A DNA stretch of 58,980 nucleotides from Aneurinibacillus tyrosinisolvens (GTDB lineage Bacteria > Bacillota > Bacilli > Aneurinibacillales > Aneurinibacillaceae), in the NCBI RefSeq assembly GCF_001015055.1, contig NZ_BBWZ01000030.1, positions 1 to 58,980 of the forward strand, in the 5' to 3' direction. Of this stretch, positions 53,719 to 58,980 are shown in pieces; within the stretch, counting starts at the first letter, position 1, and the number at the start of each line of letters is the position of its first letter. Below the pieces are notes generated by a model. It ran no database searches, was not told where the DNA came from, and was given only the letters and a program-made list of their open reading frames with translations. The translations under genes and the position numbers were made by a program.

Positions 53719-54984
53719 ATTCATACGATTGATGAACAAAAAACGGAACGGGCCATTCTGGTCGGGTATTATAAAAAGAACAGCGCCCAGCGCCACTTTG
53801 ATTTATCAATGGAAGAGCTGGCTGAATTAACGGAAACGGCCCGCGCTGAAGTGGCGGCCGTGCTTACCCAGGGCCGGGAGCAGGTGGATGCGCGCCTGTA
53901 CGTGGGAAAAGGGAAAGTGGAAGAAATTAATCAGCTCGTTCAGCAATTGGACGCTGATGTCGTTGTTTTTAACGATGAATTGACGCCAATGCAGGTCCGG
54001 AACCTGGAACACGCGATTGAATGCAAGGTAATTGACCGAACCCAGCTTATTCTTGATATTTTTTCCCAGCGGGCACAATCGAGGGAAGGGAAGCTGCAGG
54101 TTGAGCTTGCCCAGCTGCAATACAGGCTGCCCCGCCTGACCGGAAAGGGAGCGGAACTATCCCGCCTTGGGGCAGGCATCGGGACAAGAGGGCCGGGGGA
54201 AACGAAGCTGGAAAGCGACCGCCGCCACATTCGCCGCCGCATCGGGGAAATTAATGAGCACCTGGCTGAAGTGAAACGGCACCGCCAGCTTCACCGGGAG
54301 CGGCGAAAGAAAAACGAAGCATTCCAGGTGGCCATTGTCGGCTATACGAATGCAGGGAAGTCTACGATTTTGAACCGCCTTACCAATGCTGGAATTCTGG
54401 AAGAGAATCAGCTTTTTGCTACACTCGATCCGACGTCACGCCAGGTCATACTTCCGGGCGGGCAGGAGATTATTATTACAGACACGGTTGGCTTTATTCA
54501 GGATTTGCCCCATCAGCTCATTGCTGCCTTCCGCTCCACGCTGGAGGAAGCAACTGAAGCGGATTTAATTCTTCAGGTGGTCGATGCGTCCCATCCGGAA
54601 TATCAGATTCATATGGAAGTCGTGGATGAAGTTCTTGAAGAGCTTGAAGCGTTGTCGATTCCCCGGCTGATTGCTTTTAATAAGATGGATTTAGCCCCGG
54701 AGAAGCCGGTAGCTCCTGTTTCGGGCGATTTAATCTATATGTCCGCCTACAATGAAGCGGATATGAAAAAGCTTCTATACATGATTGAAGACTATATCGG
54801 ACGCCAGTACCAGCGCTATGTGCTGCGCATTCCGGCTGCCCGGGGGGACTTGCATGCGCTTATCCACCGGAAGATGCATATCCAAAGGGAAGAAATAAGC
54901 GAGGACGGCACACAGTATGAGATGGAGGTAAAAGGGAGAAACCTTGACCAAATCTCAACTGAGTTAAAGGAATACATTGTTTAG
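53719..54984 (+). CDS. hflX: GTPase HflX, probable ATT start
   Basis: This 421-residue GTPase has an N-terminal domain beginning TIDEQKTERAILVGYYKKN, a central glycine-rich link (LGAGIGTRGPGETKLESD), the GTPase domain (GYTNAGKSTILNRL near residue 208, DTVGF, NKMD) and a C-terminal domain. It splits stalled ribosomes. Conserved sequence and the open frame reach back to 53719, where ATT stands 8 nt after AAAGGAGG. The first ATG, 53809, has no ribosome-binding site and would remove 30 conserved residues. In this frame there is no ATG, GTG or TTG between. Confidence 0.85.
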   Translation: MHTIDEQKTERAILVGYYKKNSAQRHFDLSMEELAELTETARAEVAAVLTQGREQVDARLYVGKGKVEEINQLVQQLDADVVVFNDELTPMQVRNLEHAIECKVIDRTQLILDIFSQRAQSREGKLQVELAQLQYRLPRLTGKGAELSRLGAGIGTRGPGETKLESDRRHIRRRIGEINEHLAEVKRHRQLHRERRKKNEAFQVAIVGYTNAGKSTILNRLTNAGILEENQLFATLDPTSRQVILPGGQEIIITDTVGFIQDLPHQLIAAFRSTLEEATEADLILQVVDASHPEYQIHMEVVDEVLEELEALSIPRLIAFNKMDLAPEKPVAPVSGDLIYMSAYNEADMKKLLYMIEDYIGRQYQRYVLRIPAARGDLHALIHRKMHIQREEISEDGTQYEMEVKGRNLDQISTELKEYIV

Positions 54985-55001
54985 AGGAGAGAAGGAATCA
55001 C

Positions 55002-56270
55002 GTGTTTTCATATTTAACGCACGGGGCCCAATTGGCCCCTTATGTTCATGAAGTGGAAGAAATGATCCAGCCGCGTCTGCGCGAAATTGAACGAATGGCG
55101 GATCTAAACCAATTTAAGGTGCTTCGATCCTTTCAACAGCACCAGGTGAGCGACTTTCATCTGTCTTTATCCACCGGATACGGATATGACGATGTAGGAA
55201 GGGAAACGCTCGCCAACATTTACGCCGGCGTCTTTGGCGGCGAGGCCGCGCTCGTGCGCCAGCATATTTTGAGCGGAACCCATGCGATTGCGATCTGCTT
55301 ATTCGGCCTGCTTCGGCCCGGTGACGAACTGCTTTACATTACCGGCGCTCCGTACGATACGTTAGAGGAGATTGTGGGCATACGCGGTCACGGCAAAGGA
55401 TCCTTAAAAGAGTACGGAATTGGCTATAACGCAGTGCCCCTTACAGCAGGCGGCGAAATTGATAAGGAAGAAATCAGGCGGTCTATACATACGAACACGA
55501 AAGTTATCGGGATTCAGCGTTCGCGCGGCTATGCGGACCGTCCCTCCTTTACGATCGAGAAAATAAAAGAAATGGTTTCATTTGTAAAAAGCATCCGTTC
55601 AGATCTGGTTGTTTTTGTGGACAACTGTTATGGGGAATTCACCGAGAATAAAGAACCGCTGGAAGTCGGGGCAGACATCATGGCCGGATCTTTAATTAAG
55701 AATCCGGGCGGCGGCCTGGCGAAAACAGGCGGATACATCGTCGGAAAAAAAGAATATGTAGAACAGGCATCCTACCGGATGACCGCGCCGGGAATTGGGG
55801 CGGAAGTCGGCGCTTCGCTCTATAGCCTGCATGAGATGTACCAGGGGTTTTTCCTGGCGCCCCATGTTGTAGGAGAGGCGTTGAAGGGAGCAGTATTTAC
55901 TGCAGGGCTGCTTGAGAGACTCGGCTTCATTACAAACCCGCGCTGGGATGCCGCGCGGACCGATTTAATCCAATCGGTTCAATTCGGCACTGCAGAGGGG
56001 CTTGTGGCCTTCTGCCAGGGAATCCAAAAAGCTTCGCCGGTCGATTCGCATGTCGTGCCGGAGCCAAGCTATATGCCGGGTTATGCCGACGATGTCATTA
56101 TGGCAGCAGGCACATTCGTTCAGGGGGCGAGCATTGAACTGTCCGCCGACGGGCCCCTTCGCCCCCCCTATCTTGGTTTCGTACAGGGCGGATTGACCGC
56201 TTCCCATGTTAAAGTAGGGGTGCTTACCGCGTTGAATCAAATGATCGAAAAAGGGCTGCTTTCGATTTAA
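55002..56270 (+). CDS. methionine gamma-lyase family protein (YnbB)
   Basis: This 422-residue PLP enzyme of the aluminium-resistance/YnbB group has GYGYDDVGRETLANIYAG, GTHAIAICLFGLLRPGDE and SLIKNPGGGLAKTGGYIVG with the PLP-binding Lys. The reaction in the cell is not known. The GTG start follows GAGGAGAGAAGG. It lies 17 bp after hflX, the order in B. subtilis. Confidence 0.92.
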   Translation: MFSYLTHGAQLAPYVHEVEEMIQPRLREIERMADLNQFKVLRSFQQHQVSDFHLSLSTGYGYDDVGRETLANIYAGVFGGEAALVRQHILSGTHAIAICLFGLLRPGDELLYITGAPYDTLEEIVGIRGHGKGSLKEYGIGYNAVPLTAGGEIDKEEIRRSIHTNTKVIGIQRSRGYADRPSFTIEKIKEMVSFVKSIRSDLVVFVDNCYGEFTENKEPLEVGADIMAGSLIKNPGGGLAKTGGYIVGKKEYVEQASYRMTAPGIGAEVGASLYSLHEMYQGFFLAPHVVGEALKGAVFTAGLLERLGFITNPRWDAARTDLIQSVQFGTAEGLVAFCQGIQKASPVDSHVVPEPSYMPGYADDVIMAAGTFVQGASIELSADGPLRPPYLGFVQGGLTASHVKVGVLTALNQMIEKGLLSI

Positions 56271-56279
56271 AAAAATATG

Positions 56280-56329
56280 TGTAAAGTTACCTAACATATA
56301 TTGACGAAGAAAGCTCACACATGTAAAAT
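56280..56329 (+). promoter_or_regulatory. glnRA promoter with GlnR/TnrA box
   Basis: TGTAAAGTTACCTAACA (56280-56296) fits TGTNA-N7-TNACA exactly. It stands just ahead of the -35 TTGACG (56301-56306) and the -10 TAAAAT (56324-56329), 17 bp apart. GlnR would repress its own operon under nitrogen excess. A second, weaker half-site may lie between. Confidence 0.88.
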
Positions 56330-56376
56330 GAAAAACAAGGAAGCAAGGAGATTCACCGGCGAGAGGAGTAAGACGA

Positions 56377-56784
56377 ATGAACGATGATATTCGCCGCAAT
56401 ATGGCTCTTTTTCCGATTGGAATCGTGATGCAGTTAACCGAGTTAACCGCACGCCAGGTCCGTTATTATGAGCAGCAGCAATTGATTCAGCCCGCCCGTA
56501 CGAAGGGGAACCAGCGATTGTTTTCATTCAACGATGTCGATCAATTGCTTGAGATTAAGGCGCTGATTGAAAAGGGGCTCAATGTCGCCGGTATTAAGCA
56601 GGTTCTTGAATTAAAGAGTAACATGCCGGCCGATCCAACAGTACTAAATGAGAAGACAGAAGAAAAAAGAAAAGAAATGTCCGAGAGAGAGCTGCGTGAT
56701 TTGCTGAAGCAGCAGCTCGTGCACGCAAACAGGCCCGGACAAACACCGATTATTAGGGGGGAGCTTTCCCGCTTCTTCCACTAA
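56377..56784 (+). CDS. glnR: nitrogen-responsive repressor GlnR
   Basis: This 135-residue MerR-type regulator has an HTH with [20 protein letters not shown] (residues about 20-40), [21 protein letters not shown] and a short C-terminal signalling tail that meets feedback-inhibited GlnA. AGGAG precedes the ATG. Confidence 0.96.
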   Translation: MNDDIRRNMALFPIGIVMQLTELTARQVRYYEQQQLIQPARTKGNQRLFSFNDVDQLLEIKALIEKGLNVAGIKQVLELKSNMPADPTVLNEKTEEKRKEMSERELRDLLKQQLVHANRPGQTPIIRGELSRFFH

Positions 56785-56846
56785 TAGATACAAAATAATA
56801 CTGGGAGTCTCCTTGCATGGAGAGATTACTAAGGAGGTAGTTGGAA

Positions 56847-58181
56847 ATGGCAGCAAAGTACACAAAAGAAGATATTTACCGTTTAGTCAAAGAGGAAGAC
56901 GTAAAATACATCCGTTTGCAGTTCACCGATCTGCTTGGAACGATTAAAAACGTTGAAATTCCTACGAGCCAGCTGGAAAAGGCGCTTGATAATAAAATGA
57001 TGTTTGACGGCTCTTCCATCGAAGGCTTCGTGCGTATCGAAGAATCCGATATGTACCTGTACCCTGACTTAGATACCTTTGTTGTATTTCCGTGGACAAC
57101 AGAAGACGGCAAAGTAGCCCGCTTCATCTGTGATGTATTCACTCCGGATGGCCAGCCTTTCATGGGTGACCCTCGCCAGATTTTGAAAGCTTCTCTTAAA
57201 GATGCAGAGAGATTCGGGTTTAACGCTTTTAATATCGGGCCGGAGCCGGAATTCTTCCTCTTTAAACTCGATGCAAACGGACAGCCGACAACTGAATTGA
57301 ATGACCAGGGCGGATATTTTGACTTTGCGCCGCTGGATATGGGTGAGAATTGCCGCCGCGACATCGTGTTAACCCTTGAAAAAATGGGATTCCAGGTAGA
57401 AGCATCCCACCACGAAGTAGCACCGGGCCAGCATGAAATAGACTTTAAATATGCCAATGCGGTGGAAGCGGCAGACCAAATCCAAACCTTTAAGCTTGTT
57501 GTTAAAACAATTGCCCGTAAGCACGGATTGCACGCGTCATTCATGCCAAAACCATTGTTCGGCATTAACGGTTCCGGAATGCACTGCAACCTGTCGCTGT
57601 TCTCTGACGGGAAAAATGTATTCGAAGATCCGTCCACTGAACTTGGCTTAAGCGAGACAGCGCTCCAGTTCCTTGCCGGCATTCTGAAGCACTCCCGTGG
57701 ATTTGCTGCGATTACAAACCCGACGGTAAACTCTTACAAGCGCCTGGTTCCAGGTTACGAAGCGCCTTGCTATGTGGCATGGTCTGCAAAGAACAGAAGT
57801 CCGCTTATCCGTATCCCGGCTTCCCGTGGCCTAAGCACGCGTGTTGAAGTCCGTAACCCGGATCCGGCTGCTAACCCGTATCTTGCACTTACCGTTCTTC
57901 TGAAAGCCGGGTTGGACGGAATTGAAAACAAACTTCAGGCACCACCGGCTGTTGATCGCAACATCTACGTTATGAATGAAGCGGAACGCCAGGAAGTAGG
58001 TATCGACAGCCTGCCTGCTACATTGAAGGAAGCCATCGAGCTTCTAAAAGCAGACGAAGTAATCTGCAGTGCACTCGGCGAGCACGCGCTGGAACACTTC
58101 ATTGAGGCAAAAGAAATTGAGTGGGATATGTTCCGTACAACGGTTCATGCGTGGGAACGCGACCAGTACATTAACTACTAA
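56847..58181 (+). CDS. glnA: glutamine synthetase (type I)
   Basis: This 444-residue GSI-alpha enzyme has [38 protein letters not shown] (ATP site), [13 protein letters not shown] and [10 protein letters not shown]. It makes glutamine from glutamate, ammonia and ATP. ATG 56847 stands 8 nt after AAGGAGGT, 62 bp after glnR. Confidence 0.98.
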   Translation: MAAKYTKEDIYRLVKEEDVKYIRLQFTDLLGTIKNVEIPTSQLEKALDNKMMFDGSSIEGFVRIEESDMYLYPDLDTFVVFPWTTEDGKVARFICDVFTPDGQPFMGDPRQILKASLKDAERFGFNAFNIGPEPEFFLFKLDANGQPTTELNDQGGYFDFAPLDMGENCRRDIVLTLEKMGFQVEASHHEVAPGQHEIDFKYANAVEAADQIQTFKLVVKTIARKHGLHASFMPKPLFGINGSGMHCNLSLFSDGKNVFEDPSTELGLSETALQFLAGILKHSRGFAAITNPTVNSYKRLVPGYEAPCYVAWSAKNRSPLIRIPASRGLSTRVEVRNPDPAANPYLALTVLLKAGLDGIENKLQAPPAVDRNIYVMNEAERQEVGIDSLPATLKEAIELLKADEVICSALGEHALEHFIEAKEIEWDMFRTTVHAWERDQYINY

Positions 58182-58214
58182 AATCAAAACGGCAAAGTTA
58201 TGCTTGTAACTCAC

Positions 58215-58250
58215 AAAACATCCAGTCTTAATCAAGACTGGGTGTTTTTA
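58215..58250 (+). terminator. terminator after glnA
   Basis: ACATCCAGTCTT-AATC-AAGACTGGGTGT with a G-U pair and TTTTTA. Confidence 0.9.
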
Positions 58251-58423
58251 TGTACGCCCGGCATGGGTATTAAATGTTGACCGTCCACGGAATCTAGCTA
58301 AAAGTTTAACTGTAGAATAATTATGAGAAAGGTAACCTGACACTTGTAGTGTTGATTTCATTCTATTTTGTCACACGTTTCATCTTAACTTGTCATATGA
58401 ATTCAGATTAAAAATGGGTAGTG

Positions 58424-58980
58424 TCAATAATTTTGTGTAAGTGAGTAGGGCATCCACCGGAAGGTGGATACAAAATCGGAATCAACCTCCTTGGAGACCA
58501 GGAAAAAAATACAGAAGGTTCAGTCAAGGGCGAGCCAAAGCGAGGGGGTACCGCCCCCTTGACGGGTTCTTCTATTTTTTTACAATGCTCAAGAGGAGGG
58601 GATTCTAGACTCCATATTTTTGTTTGAATTTATCCTGTAAAGCTGTATGGGCGGTCGCGAATCCCTTCAGTTTACGGGTCGACCATCGTTCCTGTAAGCC
58701 TTGTATGGTTAGGTAAACGATTTTCTCTGCTGCTTTCAGACTGGATAGACTGTTCATCGGTCTTAGGCGTTTGCGTATTTCTTTGTTGGTTCGTTCGATC
58801 CAGTTCGTTGTATAGATCACACTGTGGATGGCAGATGGATACGAGAGAAACGTAAGGAGAACGGGCAAATCCTCCTCCCAGGAAGCCACTTCCCTTGGGT
58901 ACTTCTTGGCCCATTTTTCCTGGAACACCTGAAACTGGGTAAGGGCAGCTTCTTGAGTAGAAGAGCGATAAATGACCTTC
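58424..58980. mobile_element. IS256-family element, one end, truncated by window
   Basis: The outer end begins near AGTGTCAATAATTTTGTG (58421-58438), a typical IS256-family terminal repeat. It is followed by a small hairpin (ATCCACC-GGAA-GGTGGAT) and a long GTCAAGGGCG/CGCCCCCTTGAC stem at about 58520-58563. The transposase is read inward on the minus strand. The other end is beyond 58980. The 170 bp between the end and the transposase holds no other gene. Confidence 0.8.
58605..58980 (-). CDS. IS256 family (mutator-type) transposase, C-terminal part
   Basis: The frame continues to the window edge. The visible 124 or so residues include VIYTTNWIERTNKEIRKRLR, the C-terminal signature with the catalytic Glu region of IS256 DDE transposases, and RKLKGFATAHTALQDKF at the end. 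The N-terminal part and DD residues are outside. It moves the element by a circular intermediate. Confidence 0.93.
   Translation of the reverse strand, partial: KVIYRSSTQEAALTQFQVFQEKWAKKYPREVASWEEDLPVLLTFLSYPSAIHSVIYTTNWIERTNKEIRKRLRPMNSLSSLKAAEKIVYLTIQGLQERWSTRKLKGFATAHTALQDKFKQKYGV

Overview
The window is a stretch of a Gram-positive, endospore-forming Bacillales chromosome. Its gene style and content suggest an Aneurinibacillus/Brevibacillus-like member of the Paenibacillaceae side of the order; this is inference. The backbone follows the order known from Bacillus subtilis: cotE (3' part)-mutS-mutL, then miaA-hfq, then spoVK-hflX-ynbB-glnR-glnA. Between these anchors lie large accessory blocks, several with mobile or regulatory-RNA signatures.

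Layout. 1-3351: right end of an integrated element, with a structured inverted-repeat segment, a secreted peptidase MA-like protein, a 43-codon ORF and a large serine recombinase whose stop codon abuts the 3' two-thirds of the spore-coat gene cotE. 3352-9949: cotE 3' part, a putative amidoligase, mutS and a frameshifted mutL. 9979-13396: thymidine kinase, a cysteine hydrolase, a nitrilase and a small unknown gene. 13833-19869: frameshifted phospholipase C, Imm5-like protein, TPP riboswitch-thiC, and a c-di-GMP-I riboswitch in front of a transposase-type HTH protein. 19979-24347: holin-like and lysozyme-like proteins, and an HxlR/DJ-1/old-yellow-enzyme redox cluster with an aldo/keto reductase. 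24463-26435: a solo IscB locus with its omega-RNA region. 26510-32902: spore-coat proteins, PAS-STAS, EamA, aldo/keto reductase and small genes. 33011-37245: methyltransferase-miaA-hfq-PAS and a glycolate/lactate-type FAD dehydrogenase. 37573-39181: a regulator with three operators and a linear-amide hydrolase. 39414-42850: metN-metI-aminotransferase, then a thioredoxin-fold gene with an in-frame UGA. 42920-49885: small genes, a K+ channel and an RND pump operon. 49965-50573: a decayed ars locus. 50586-58250: CAP protein, spoVK, ytpB, hflX, ynbB and glnRA. 58424-58980: one end of an IS256-family element.

Four observations stand out. (1) cotE is interrupted at a serine-recombinase element edge in the same manner as skin-type sporulation elements. 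(2) The peroxiredoxin-like gene at 42338-42850 has TGA where the first Cys of the CPxC active site is expected, followed by a perfect 7-bp stem with a GGU loop at the distance of a bacterial SECIS: a candidate selenoprotein. (3) A c-di-GMP-I riboswitch runs directly into the ribosome-binding site of a transposase-like HTH protein. (4) mutL, the phospholipase C gene, iscB and an aminotransferase gene each carry a one-base indel, mostly in a short run of identical bases. This means either consensus errors or the trace of a mismatch-repair mutator. No tRNA, rRNA or CRISPR array was seen.
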